A DNA stretch of 64,000 nucleotides, taken from positions 3,608,501-3,672,500 of the forward strand of contig NC_068971.1 of assembly GCF_016808095.1 (NCBI RefSeq), given 5' to 3'. The DNA comes from Vigna angularis. Lineage: Eukaryota; Streptophyta; Magnoliopsida; Fabales; Fabaceae. The translations under genes and the position numbers were made by a program. A model generated the notes under the pieces. The model was not told the DNA's origin and ran no database searches. It worked only from the letters and a program-made list of their open reading frames with translations. How positions within the stretch are numbered: the first letter of the stretch is position 1; each line of letters opens with the position of its first letter. Below are positions 29,597 to 43,400 of the stretch, one piece after another.

Positions 29597-30339
29597 GTAA
29601 GATCTAAAGTTCACAACTTTCTTTGGACTAATTTCTTTTACGTCTATCAACATTTTACTCTTGCTGGTTTCTTTTTCCCCTGCATGCCCTTGTTATTGGA
29701 TTCGTAGCAGTTTCTTATTTTTCTCTTTGGTTATGCCTTACACTCTGCAATATTTATTTTTTTACGATCCGCTAGCCTTCTTTTTGTTTAAATCACAAGT
29801 GGGTATTCTCATTTTTTTTATTTGTACTTTGGCTGGTGGGTTTGTTTTTTCCCTCAGAAGTTTATGACAGACCTATTGCACATATGAACATGTATTCGGC
29901 ATATATAAGAGTTCTTGTCGATTCAGTGTCTTTCTAGTGGGGCAATTTTTTTGGTGCGAAAGGCTATTATATGTTAGTAATTTTAACTGGGAATGAATTG
30001 CTTCTAAAATGATACTGAAAACATTCATTCACGAATCCATAACTACTATGATTTCATGGTTAAGTGGGGAATACGTTGTATTTCGATTGGATTGAACAAG
30101 GCACGCCACAGACTTGATGCTGTGGAGTGTGGAGTTCAACCACAACTCCACAACGTTTGGTGGTCACTTTTAATTTTTGAGCTGTGGCTAGTGAGAAAAT
30201 ACATTGCAATTGCATTGATGATTATTTTTAATATGAAAGAATATGATCTGGGGTTTGGAACTTTTGTGTGCCGATGAGCATAAGTTACATTGATCAATTA
30301 ACATACTGTGTAAATTATTGGCTTGTGATACTTTTGTAG
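29597..30339 (+). other. Probable 5'UTR intron of the RNA-binding protein gene
   Basis: A donor 'ggccg|gtaaga' at 29597 and an acceptor 'cttttgtag' ending at 30339 bracket a T-rich intron. The coding start lies 10 bases into the next exon. The upstream exon (about 29470-29596) would be 5'UTR. This rests on splice signals only. Confidence 0.6.
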
Positions 30340-30348
30340 GTTTGGGCA

Positions 30349-32086
30349 ATGGCATTCTTAAATAAAATTGGAAATCTACTCAAGAATTCTGCTGTCAAGC
30401 ACATGAATCAAGATTTTTCTATGTCTAGCCCCTCACTTTTCCAAGCAATTAGATCAATGTCATCTGCAAAGCTTTTTGTCGGAGGTACTTTAGCTTAGCA
30501 TGACGTATATTTTCAGAATGGAACTCAGCTTAAGTTTTTAAACTTTCGCTGCAGGTATTTCTTACAGCACTGATGATATGAGCCTGCGGGAGGCATTTGC
30601 TCGCTATGGAGAAGTTCTTGATGGTACTTTTCTGACATACATAGTCCACTAGTTTTTCATTATTTGAGGTAGAGGTAATAAATAAATATCACACTCATGA
30701 AAAAGGAAAAAAGTCATTTGTGAATACTTTTTTCAGTGTTCCGAAGAATCCAATGACATACATTATGAATATGCTTTGATAGAGTGGCTACTCATTGATA
30801 GTTATGTACATAGTAGAAATACTTTAGTCTGTTCCTCTGTCTTCGAATGAATTTCACAATTGTAGTTTTTAGCGATGATAGTGTGTTTTAACAGCCACCA
30901 TCTGTATTGTGTAACAAAGTGGCGGGTAACAATCAAATGTTTATATAGCAAGCATTAAAAAATGTCTTTGTCGAGCAAACATGTTTAATTTCATAATATG
31001 TTGCTTATTGATATCTGCTCTGAAACTGTATGTTTTGGATATTCTTCCAGCCAAGGTTATTATGGATCGTGAAACTGGTAGGTCAAGAGGTTTTGCCTTC
31101 ATAACCTTTGCAACAAGTGAGGATGCATCTTCTGCAATTCAGGCCTTGGATGGTCAGGTACTATCTATTGTCCGTGCTAACTTTTAAAAATGTCATTCGT
31201 GACATTTCACGTTGGAAGCATGTTGTTAAATACTTCTGCAATTTTATATGTATGTTTGAAGAAATTATAAAGTTGTCCTGATATTATTTATGAATTAGTG
31301 AAAACCTAGCATGCATACACGTATTCCTGTAGTAAGTTTAAAAATAAGAATATTTGTGAAACCAACGAATTCTTATAATATGGAGTTAGATTTCATAACC
31401 ATGATCGAGACTTTGAAAGATACATGTTTTAGTAAATTGTTTAACCAATTAATCTTGTCTATATAAAATAAAGAAGGAACAAGGATAGAATTCTTCACAT
31501 GATAGTTCCATTAGAATTTAGCATCGAGTAATTGTTACTGTTAGTTCAATAGATTAATCATGCTAATGTCTGCCTACATTACAAGATTGGCAATGTTTCT
31601 TTGGTATCTCTAATAGTTGTGTTACAGGATCTTCATGGTCGGAGAATTCGGGTGAATTATGCTACAGAAAGGGCACGTCCAGGGTTCGGTGGTGGTGGAG
31701 GTGGCTATGGTGGAGGTGGTGGGTATGGTGGTGGTGGTGGTTATGGTGGTGGTGGTGGTGGCTATGGTGGAGGTGGATATGGCGACAGCAGGGGTGGAAG
31801 TTATGGCGGTGATAGTTATGGAGGAAACAACAGCAGGGGTGGAAGCTATGGAGGTGGTGGTGGTTTTGGTGTTACAGGAAGCTATGGCGGTGGCAATGCT
31901 GAAACTAGTAATTACCAATTTGGTGGAAATTCTGGTGGAGATCTTGGCTCAGCTAGTGGTGAATTCGGAAGCAGCCAAAATGAAGGAACAGGTGCAGCAG
32001 ACAATTATGAATTCAATGATCCACTTGAAGACAATGTGAGGGGGAACAGTGATGAACCTGATGACTATGCTCAGACCCGCAGGTGA
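30349..32086 (+). CDS. Glycine-rich RNA-binding protein with N-terminal organelle presequence
   Basis: The product is an RRM protein with a glycine-rich tail, of the group whose Arabidopsis members (GR-RBP3/RBG3, GR-RBP5/RBG5) are predicted or shown to be mitochondrial; the wording resembles GR-RBP5 most, from memory. Coding exons are 30349-30484, 30555-30623, 31051-31157 and 31628-32086, all GT-AG, totalling 771 bp (256 aa). Residues 1-40 are basic and Ser-rich without acids before residue 22, fitting a presequence. RNP2 is KLFVGG (41-46) and RNP1 is RGFAFITF (81-88), with 'RETGRSRG' just before. From about residue 122 the protein is Gly and Tyr repeats (GGGGYGGGG type), ending in an acidic tail. 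The stop TGA sits inside a donor-like 'CAGGTGAGA', so an alternative 3' exon is possible. Confidence 0.93.
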
Positions 32087-34405
32087 GAATTTTCACCATG
32101 CCTAGAGCAAGTAACCGGTGCTTGTTCCAATATCTTGTTTTAACTTCTTGATTTTCAGCAGTTCATTGCGTGGTTTGAACATGATAGTTTGTCAGCTCAA
32201 GGACTGATGAAAAATAATATTTTTGTAGGAGTTGAACTTCATTTAGAATAGTTTTATCGTTGATCTACATTCAGTATCTGGAATGATAAACGAATAAAAA
32301 TTAAATAGTTAATAATATCAAATGATATTAAGAATGGGAAAGCTGGAGTTAAGAAAACAACAATCTATTCCAGGGAAATACAGGATGCAAAGTAGTCTTG
32401 CCCACGAAGGACATTTATTGAAGTTGTTTACTTTTTCAAATTCCTCATTCAAGGACATTCTTAGTTTGTTTGTTCAATGGGAAATGGCTTTTTAGGTGCT
32501 TCTGTTTCATTCGTTTGATTTTTAAATGTTCAATTATATTACTTAGATTTCAAGTTCACATTCATTTAATTGGGCAAGACTAGTTCAGATATTTTTTTGG
32601 AAGTGATTTGAATTTGGTTTTAAAGCCAGATTTTTGCAAATCCATTATTGGTTTTTAAATTATGAACCAAATTTTAAATTTGTATCAAACCATGAACGGG
32701 TTGAAAAAATGGAGCCAAAGATGACAGATAAAGTAAAATTGAAGCTACTTTAGTCAAAGTGTTCATATTTTAGTTAAAGTCACAGTATTAATATTTTTAA
32801 TTATAAACCAATTTTAAAATTTGTATCAAACCATGAACGGTTTGAAAAAATGGAGCAAAGATAGCATGGATAAATTTAGACTGAAGTTACTTTAGTCAAG
32901 ATCAAAGTGTTAATGTTTAAGTCCAAAGATTATCTAACTAATTTTGAACTAAAGATGTCTCGAGTGAAACTCCTAAGACAATTTTCCTGATTGAGCCCAA
33001 AAATTCAACCTAAGATCTAGTCAAATTAAAATTTATAGATTTTTAGATTGAAACTTCTAATAAATATATCAAGTAACATCTTAGTTGGTGTCACATAAAT
33101 AATTACATAGACTAAGTCCAAGTGAACGATGTCGAGAGAGAGATAAGACCTTAAAGTAAGTGAAAATATCATACTTGAAAATATTTTCACCAAACAATAT
33201 TTTAGTATTAGCATTGGTTTTAATTGTTTTTTTAAATGAACTAAACTTATTTATAATTCAGAAAAGTAGATTGGTAAAACAGGTTAGGCCATGTGGACTT
33301 CCCCACAGCCCGGTGTAAAAAGGAACGAACGATATATTTTTTTGTCAACATTTCGTTGTTAATTTTTTTGTATTTTATTGTTGTGTAATATAGTTTGTGA
33401 TCAATCATTTTTAATCATTTACCAGTAGAAATCTAGATTTTATTTCATCATCTATTTTAATTTTTTTTATTGTGATACGCTTAGTTATTTATAGTAAATA
33501 ATAAATCATTTGTTTTAAGGTTGTTTTTTTACTTGTCATTCTTAGTAAAACCTTCCTTAGTATTACGGAATATATTTTCCGGAACATAAGCGAACTACTT
33601 AAGATTTATTTGTTCCGTAATTACATTTTCGGATAACCATTTAGCCTCCATATCAGACCAAGCAAGCAAGAAGAATCTCCAACAATGCAAGACTAATAAT
33701 CCTTTCTTCTTCACTGTGCCTCCTTGTTGATACAGATTTCAAAAACGGATAAAATTGGAATTAAATAAAATGATGGGATGCGGGAAGAAAATGACAGTAC
33801 AGAAAGCAATTGCCAATTTATTTTAATTTTCTTTTAACTTTCTAAGAGACTGACCCGCATCACAGACCCGTATCACCGGCCCTACAAAAATGGATTTAGA
33901 GACGAATTCAAACAAAACAAACTTTAAAGTAGTTTGAATTGGTGTGAAAATGGATTGGATTTTATTACTTACATATACACAGGATTTTGTGCAATTTATA
34001 TATTGGGATTTAAAATCGCTGACCCAAAATAAATAAATGAAACGTGAGATTTCAATAATTAGAGTATATCGCACTGATTTGTATGAAAATGGTAACCACA
34101 GTTTCATTATCAGTCAGGACGAAAAATTGAAGGGTTCTAACAAGAAAATTTGGGGTGAGTGAAAACTGTGACTTATCACTGCACAGTAAAGACACTAGCA
34201 GTGTTACATGCATACGACAAAATATTACAACATACGATTTCTCTAACGAAGCATGGGAATGAGAAATTACAACCTTTTAAATTCCTCTCAACAGCCAACT
34301 ATGTCGCTCCAAAAATCATGCTGAGGGGCTTCCTTTCCACCCGGAAGAAGAGGACACAAGCAAGACAATATTTACACATCTTATGTCCAATTTACACTTT
34401 GTAGC
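32087..34405. other. Convergent intergenic region between the RNA-binding protein gene and RIK
   Basis: The two genes point tail to tail across this space, which should contain both 3'UTRs and polyadenylation regions. No gene is supportable. It includes a two-copy direct repeat at about 32655-32925. Confidence 0.6.
32655..32925. repeat. Two-copy direct repeat, period about 145 bp
   Basis: The words 'tttgtatcaaaccatgaacg', 'ttgaaaaaatggagc' and 'ttactttagtcaa' recur in the same order at about 32680 and about 32820, with small differences. The spacing is about 145 bp. Confidence 0.75.
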
Positions 34406-37400
34406 TCATAAAGCCCAGAAAGGCTTTTGAACCCCATTTGCTTGGCTGCCATGAGGAAATGATTCCTCTTTAGAATCATCTACATCATCGTCATCCTCCT
34501 CTCCGTATTCCATTAGCTTCACCAAAGTATCTGAAATACGTAAACGTTACATAAAAACAGTCTAAAGATGGCTAATAAAACGAAACATTGTAAAGTTAAA
34601 ATTTCAGGGTCAGAACAAAAACTACATATTCCATAGAGAAAAAAGAAATGAAGCTTCAAAGCAGTAATGACCCAAATATAGTAAAAGCAAGCTTGATTCT
34701 AACCAGGAACTGCATCAGAATTTGTATTAAGCAAATTCTTGTTGTCTTGTACTTTAACTTCAGATGGACCAGAAAATTTAGGTGGAGGCGGTGGTGGCAT
34801 AGTTTTCGGTAGAGGTGCTGGCATTCCGTTGGATGATGGCTGGACCAACTTCTTAGGGGCAGGCATAGTTGATATATTCCTCACAACAAGACCATCAAGT
34901 TGTTCATTAGGTTTTATAGGTTGCAAACCCTGCAATCAAGATAGAGTGGGAGAAAACAAAAACCCAAATACAATTTTTGAATCAGGTACTTAACTAATCG
35001 TCCCAACACGCCAGACTTGAAAGTCAAATAAAGACACTGAACTGCAAACGAGGAAAACAAACACAAAAAGCAAGGTAAAACACTACATGGTAAAATAAAC
35101 AGGTAACGACTTGTTGCTAGTGTACCGTAACATCCAAAATTGATCTACTGAGACAAACAATAGCAGGAAGCCAGAAAGTATAAAAGCTAGCCAGATTATG
35201 TAAATGGTTAATAATATTAAGACAGGTATACAGTAATTTATTGCCATTCTCCAAATAAAAAATGTTATAACTGTAAATCTGCAGCCCAAATTTCCCCGAT
35301 AAATGGGTTGGAGTTCATATACCAAATGTAGCATTGATGTCAAATATTCAGATAAAATTATTTGCACAACGAGCAACGGTGTTGTAAGATGTTCTAAAAG
35401 TGTGACGATAACTAAGGGAAAGAACTTTTTTATTTTAATTTACTTCGCCCATAATTTTAATCTACTCTGATGTGATCCTTTTCTTATTATACCTACCTAT
35501 GATATCTCATTCTCTAGTTTTATATTTTCTACTATCCCAAATTGTCTTCTTCCCTTTAAAAGATTTCATCAATTTGGTATGGTAAACCCTTCCCTTCAAG
35601 AAATTGACAGTCCCTGTATGCAGGACTAGAGGAGGGCATGATCGCCAAAAAGCACGCCACATCTTTTGCAGCAATTTTACCAATGAAGGAAAAAGTCACA
35701 ATAACATCTTGGATTAGAAAGGACGTATGCTGTGAAGACACAAGCACGCTCCTACTCCTCCAAAATTGAAAACCCTGTCAAACATACAAACCAATGGCCC
35801 AACAGACAGGTCCAGTGTCAGGCTTTTAGCTTCATAGGTCAGAGAAAATACCTGGAATATTAAGCATTACAGTCAGCACAAAAATACACGTTTAAATCGG
35901 AACAGATCTAAAGATGAACAGTATTTGAGAAAAAGTGTTCTGCACTAATACTTTTATGATCTCTTTGCTAAAGCAAGAAATAAAGAATTAAATTCTGAAG
36001 GGTATGATATCAACAGAAAGCTACGGCTGTAGTTCAAAGGGAAAACAATACCATAACATGGCTCTTTGTTCCTGATATGCCTCCACAAAAGACTTAATTT
36101 AGGTTTAATTTTACTTGTTTGATCCCTACAATTGCACAATACATCTTTTATGTTGAGTTTGGATGAGAATGAAGAAGGGGATTAGAGGACTTAGGAAAGA
36201 AAAACGAACTATGGTGGTTTGATCGAGTGAACAGAAAGTTCAAAAATCCAAATTGAGTGATACGAAAACTTTCTGCATAAGAATGAGAAGTGGAAAAAAA
36301 CTTAGAGACAAAACAATCAATTGTTTACCAATTATAAAATGGTTAAAAATAAAAACACTATGTTGTCAATATAACCGATTATGTGCTTATATTTTTTAAC
36401 ACAATCCTTATATTCTTGACCATACAGTTAACCATGTTGTCAAGAATAGAAGGATTGACACTTAATCGAATATGCTGTAAAGGGTAGAGGGACTGTGCTA
36501 AAAAATAAGAGCACATGATCGATTCTGCAGCCAATTTAATCGATTACAGTTGTTTTTGAATAAAAATATATATTCATTTTCATTCTCTTTCTCACCTATT
36601 TCTTTTCCAAACAAATCATCCCTATTTCCACTGATATCTCAATCTTTCTCTTCCTTTTTTGTTTCCCTTCCACTAACTCTATTTCTTTCCTCTCTAACAG
36701 AACATTAAACATCTCATTTTAGTAATACACAATTTCTTTTAATCTCTTATAGTTCCTGCCTGTACATCATTTTTAATCCTTTTTTGTAAATAAAAGGAAT
36801 TAAAAATAGTATGTAGAGGCCAAGGTGGAATTTATTTAAGTATTGGAACTAAAAGGTAAATTTTTCGAAAACTATTACAAAGACCACTAAGTAATTAAAC
36901 CTTTAATTTATTTTCTTTTTTCTTTGCCAAATGGCAAAGTTCATCTAAATGTGTAAACAAGAAAAATGCATTCATCATGTACGCATAAGAATCATTCCAT
37001 GTAGCAGGCAGAGTGGGAACAGTGAAAGGGGAAATCTAGAAAATATTACTTCTATCCGGCAGCACTGGGGACTTATATATATCATATCAGTCAATTTGAA
37101 GGCATTAACCTCCGACAAACCTGTCTACGTATAAGTGACCTCCCTTTCCAAAGCATTTGAAATTCAATATCATTTCAGTTATTGAATTAGAATCCTATAA
37201 GCAGGCTTCCACTCATTATGGAAACAAAATACCACAAGGACAACCAACAGCTAAGAAATTCAATGAATAATGTAAAGATTTTCAATAGCATGTGTGTACA
37301 GAATCTTTAATCAAAAGAACCAGCATTCTTGTACGAGATTATGTGAATCCTTCGGGAAAAATGTCAGGAGTTGGTGTAAACCTAAGGGGGCTTTGAAAGA

Positions 37401-40400
37401 AAATGGAATTCCAAGCTGGTGTTGTCTTGTTTACAAAATATGTAAATTAAGTGAATTGAGATTCTTAAAAGCTATTCTGCCCATCAAGAATACAAAACGG
37501 TTTTTTCCTTGCTTCGTGGTGTCCTAGTTTCAACTCTGGTGATGGCAAGTAACTCTAGATCTGATGCTTAAGGTAGAAATAAATCTAAACTTCAACCAAG
37601 TCCTTCCATTCTTTTGCAAGCTTACTATAAACAACTAAATTAAGGGAATTTCCCTCAATGCATGCAATGATGTATTTAAAGATTTTATCAATGGCAATTC
37701 AATGACCTGATTGAGTTTTGCTGTGCCTTTCGAACCAACTGGTAATTCTTGAAACTTTCGTTTTTGGGGTGGCCGCTTCTCCCTTTCAAGATCAAAGCAT
37801 GAGGTTGGCTTGGACTCTCCGTTTGATGCTAATGTTGTGGGATCAACTGTTGAAGAGACAGGAGGTGAGTGCCTCAAAGCAAGGGCAACTTGTTGCAAAG
37901 GGGTAGCTTGAGGATATATTCCACCATATCCAATATAGCTAGTGCCACCAGATACTAAAGGGGGGGGAGTGTAACCAATGACGTTTGCTTGATGGCCAGA
38001 GCTTAAATGTCCAGTAAGTTGTGGTGTAATTCCCAAAGTGAGGGCAGCGGTGTCACCAATCACTCCAACCGAGGAAGCTGGAGGAAATGGTTTCAAGGCC
38101 ACTACTGCTGACATAGAACTACTGGTTACGCTGGTAACTGCCTCTTGCTCAACTGCAGGGCTCTGAACTCCTGTCAACTTCGGTGGGGGTGGTACAGCGC
38201 TGTAAACTTGTGGGGGTGAAATGACTGTAGGAATCTGCTTTGACAAGGAAAGGCCATCATAAACCTGCTGAGGTGGTGGAACAGCACTATATACCTGCTG
38301 GGGAGGTGGAACAGCAGTGTATACCTGCTGTGGAGGTGGAACAGCACTATAAACCTTACATGATGAAACCCTATGACAGTTAAATCATAAGTTATTCCCT
38401 AAAACTTATATAAAATCAACATGAAGTACCATATCACAGCACCAACAATAAACATAATCAAATAACACAAGTTAAAAGCATTGAAATGGTACAAGGCAGA
38501 GGAATTTTTCTCTACTACTAGAATTAGATTTACCAGACCTTAGACTTCCTACCAAAAACCGCCCTAAACTCAATCTCAGTTCCACAGAAACTAAAACTAT
38601 ATTTAACTTTGATGCAAACCAATATAAATATCATATTTGAACTATCCAGCAATTCGTAGTTAAAATTGGAAAATTAGCCCTTAATAAAAAACTGCACCTG
38701 AAACCCGAAAGTACGCAATTGTAAACAAATAATAATTGCGGCAACCGTATAATGATGATATTAGTGGACTAGACAGCGCTGGGAGGGGAACATACATTCA
38801 TGAAAACACTGTGTATAAACCAATGAGCTGCTATCATGGAAGCGAATGGAGAAGGGCATAACCATTTAGTCATCAACATGATACTTCATTCTAGGGTAGC
38901 CCTCTTAGCAAGGACTAACACAAAAACCTAGAGTGTTCATTTTCCACTCATCTCATCCTAATGAATGTAATTTTTTTTATATTAATGTAATATGGCTTTG
39001 TTGTTTTACAGATAGTGCCTTAAAGCACAGCATTTACAGATGTGAGAATATCACCACCAGGTGCACAGCCAGGCACTTGAGTCCTCTGATTGATATCTGT
39101 ATGGTATAGGTTTAAATGAGAACACCCTTAAATTAAAAAGGGGATCCATGTTTTCCCAGGATTGATGGATGGAGAGAAATTTACTATTTATATTACAGCC
39201 CCTTTTCCTCAATGGTACTAAAGTAATCTACCAAAAGTTCACTGAAAATAAACTAGTAATATAAATGATAGAACGTGAAAAATGTGTTTTAAACTTATCA
39301 TGTTGAAAATCCATAAATTTACTTGAGATCTAAAAGAGAGAAAAAAATGTTTCTCAAAGACTTATTTCATTTCTACTCTTAAGCTTACATTTATAGAACT
39401 AGAGAGAGTGCTCTCTAGTTGTAACCCACTTAATACAACTCACACACAACTCATACACACTCATACACACTCACACACAGCTCATACACACTCACCCATA
39501 AACCAATATTCTAACACTCCCCCTCAAGCTGGAGCATACAAATTGTATGTGCCAAGCTTGGAACAAATAAACTCAATCCGAGGTCCCCTTAATGACTTAG
39601 TCAACATATCTGCAAGTTGGTCATTTGATCCAACAAACTCAGTACATATTTCTTTTGACAATAATTTTTCCCGAACAAAATGACAGTCAATTTCTATATG
39701 TTTGGTTCTCTCGTGAAACACTGGATTTGATGCAATGTGAAGAGCAGCTTGGTTATCACAATACATCTTCATACTCTGGATGTCACAGAAGTTAAGTTCT
39801 TGAAGGAACTGCTTCACCCATATAAGTTCACATGTTAATGAAGCCATTGCCCTATATTCAGCTTCAGCTGTTGATCGAGCCACTACATTTTGTTTCTTAC
39901 TTTTCCATGAGATAATGTTTCCTCCAAGGAAAACACAATATCCAGTAGTAGATCGTCTATCAATAGGAGAACCTGCCCAATCAGCATCACAATATCCTGA
40001 TACCTGAAGGCTTCCTTTTTCTTCGTATAACAGCCCTTGCCCAGGAGCCTTTTTTAGATACCTTAGAATGCGAATGATAGCATTCCAATGGCCAACACAT
40101 GGAGCTTGCATGAACTGACTAACCACTCCAACTGCAAAAGATAGATCCGGCCTTGTAATAGTAAGATAGATTAGTTTTCCAACTAGCCTCCTATATCTCT
40201 CTGGGTCGGAGAATAACTCACCTTCTTCTGTTGTTAATTTTTGATTTGGATCCATAGGGCTATCAACCGGTCTACAATCAATCATGCCTGTTTCTTGCAA
40301 AATATCCAGAGCATACTTCCTTTGGGAGATTACAACTCCATCTTTTGACTGAGCTACTTCAATGCCTAGGAAGTATTTGAGGCTCCCAAGATCCTTGGTT

Positions 40401-43400
40401 TGGAAATGTCTACACAAATACTCCTTCAATTGAGATATTCCAGCAGTATCATTTCCTGTAATAACTATATCATCAACATATACTATCAAGTAAACACATT
40501 TCCCTGGAGACGAATGATAATAAAAGACTGAATGATCTGCTTCACTACGTTTTAGCCCAAATTTTTGAACAATGGAGCTAAACTTTCCAAACCATGCACG
40601 TGGTGATTGCTTGAGCCCATATAGAGATCGGTTCAATTTACAAACCATACCAGACTCCCCCTGAGCAACAAACCCAGGAGGTTGCTCCATATAAACTTCT
40701 TCCTCAAGATCACCATGGAGAAAGGCATTTTTGATATCCAATTGATGAAGTTGCCAATGACGAATGGTTGCCATTGCAAAGAACAATCGAATGGTAGTCA
40801 TCTTTGCCACGGGAGAAAAGGTATCACAATAATCAAGACCATAAACTTGAGTGTACCCTTTTGCAACCAGTCGAGCTTTGAGTCTATCAATGTCACCATT
40901 AGGACCGACTTTAATTGCATATACCCATCGACAACCAACAGCCTTTTTGCCTGGGGGAAGTGGCACAAGCTCCCAAGTATGACTGTGGTCAAGAGCCTGC
41001 ATTTCTTCAATCATTGCTTGTCGCCATCCAGGATGATCAAGTGCTTCTTTCACACTTTTAGGAATAACCACAGAAGATACTGAGGATAAAAGTGAATAAA
41101 AAGAGGGCGACACTCTGTGATAACTAAGAAAATTATAAATGGGATGAGGGTTTCGAGTGGAACGAGTACCTTTTCTGAGAGCAATGGGCCAACCAGAATC
41201 ATCTTCACCAGGAGGCGTGACAAGAGATGGTGACGGAGAAGAATCTGAAGAAGGAGATCCACCATTTTCTGGAAGAGGATTATCCATCGGGGTACTGTGT
41301 CCAAGGATATCAGTATGTGGAGAGGAAGGTTCGGGAGGACCTTGGGTATGACTTGGATTGACAGAGGTATTGGAGATATTAGACTCAACCACTGGAAGAG
41401 GGAGTACTTGGTGGAGGATGTGAACATCTTGAACAGATGGAGAGAAGAAAGGTGTCTGTTCAAAGAAGGTAACATTAGCAGACATGTAGTACTTTTTGGT
41501 TTCAGGAGAGTAACATCGATACCCTTTTTGAAGTCGAGAATAGCCCAAAAAGACACATTTGATCGCACGAGCCGAGAGCTTGTCGAGCCCTGGAGACATG
41601 TCGTGAACAAAACAAACACAACCAAAGACTCGAGGAGAGGTGTGAAAGAGAGGGTCATTGGGAAAGAGAATGGAGAAAGGAACTTTATTATTGAGAGAGG
41701 AGGAGGGCATCCTATTAATAAGAAAACATGCAGTTAAGATGGCATCCCCCAGTGATGAACAGGAATATGAGCACCAAGCAAAAGGGTACGAGCCGTTTCA
41801 ACCAAGTGTCTATTTTTTCTTTCGGCTATACCATTTTGTTGGGGTGTATGAGGACAAGTGGACTGATGTAAAATACCATGGGAGCTAAGAAGTGAAGAAA
41901 AAGTTGATGAGAAATACTCTTTAGCGTTATCACTTCTTAAGACTTTAATTACTTGACCAAATTGGTTCTTGATTTCATTCAAAAAGGATGTGAAAATGGG
42001 TAACAATTCAGAGCGATCTTTCATCAGATAAACCCAAGTACATCTAGAATACTCATCAATAAAGGTAACAAAATACCGAAAACCAAAAGAAGAGACGCGA
42101 CTAGGTCCCCAGACATCAGAATGAATAATAGAAAAACTAGAAGTACACATTGATTGAGATCTTTTAGGGAAGACAGATCTAACATGTTTTCCTAGTTGAC
42201 AGGACTCACATTCTAAGGTCTGAAGACCACTAAGTTCAGGACACATCTTTTTTAATTTTGACAAGTTAGGATGGCCAAACCGATCATGTAACACTTTAGG
42301 GGGAAGAGCAGCAACACAAGATACCCGTGGACGAAATCCAAAATGGTATAAACCTCCAGCTTCATATCCTTCTCCAATCTGTCTCCCCGAGCCACGCTCC
42401 TGTATAACAAAAGATTTTGAATCAAACGTTATTGAACAATTTAGTATTTTGGTTAACTGACTTAGGGAAATTAAATTGAATGGACAGTTAGGTACAAAAA
42501 GAACGGATTTCAGAGTTAGAGAAGGAGACAGGGAAACTTGACCGACTCCCTTTGAACAAGTTTTAGAGCCATTTGCAAGGGTAATGAAATGAGGTTTTTC
42601 TTGAAGGGAAAGATTTGAGAACAATGAGGTATTACCAGAAATGTGATCAAAGGCACCCGAGTCAATTACCCATGAATTTGGACCTGCCATGGATTGAGAA
42701 ATGCAAGCTGTGGACGTACTTGGGGACTGAGATGATTGTGCCAAGCTGTTAGACTTTAAGCGCAGATACTCTTGATACTCTTCCTCAGTAAACTTGGAGT
42801 TGGAAGTGGAAGTTTCAGCCTGAGATATATTGGCAGTTTTTGAAGGAAAGCCATGCAAGGAGTAGCAGTTTTCTCGGATGTGACCCATCCTCTTACAGTA
42901 AAAGCACTGTTGATTTCCCCGACCTCCACGTCCTCCTCCTCTAGTTCCACGTCCTCCTCTTCCTCGCGTGGCAACCATGAGAGATGGTGCTATTGTTTCA
43001 TGAGCTTCCTGAGACTGAGGCACAGGAACACGAAGAAGACGTGTGGTTAAGGCTTCCATAGAAGGGACTTCATGACTTGTCAGAAGTTGATCTCTGATGT
43101 GATTCAAATCTGGATGCAAAGCACGAAGGATCATCACCATATAATACTTGTCAAGCTTCTTTTTGATATCTTCCGAAGATTCCACTTCCAAGAACATTCT
43201 CAATTCTTCCACAGCTGCTTGGGCTTCAGTCATGAAGGAGACCATATCATGGTCTGTCATTTTGAGACAGGCGAGCTTGTTTGCGGTATCATAGAGACGT
43301 TGAATATCATTAGCATAAATGCTTTGAGCTTTCTTCCAAAAAGTGTGACATGTCTTGAAAAGAGATATCAAAAGTCGGGGTTCCACAGATTGCCACAAGA

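Noticed and set aside
31622..32039. Long frames on other frames of the glycine-rich exon
   Set aside because: They are shadows of the GGT/GGA-rich coding exon of the RNA-binding protein.
41157..41888. Plus-strand frames across the Copia pol region
   Set aside because: They are antisense shadows of gag-pol without any recognisable domain.
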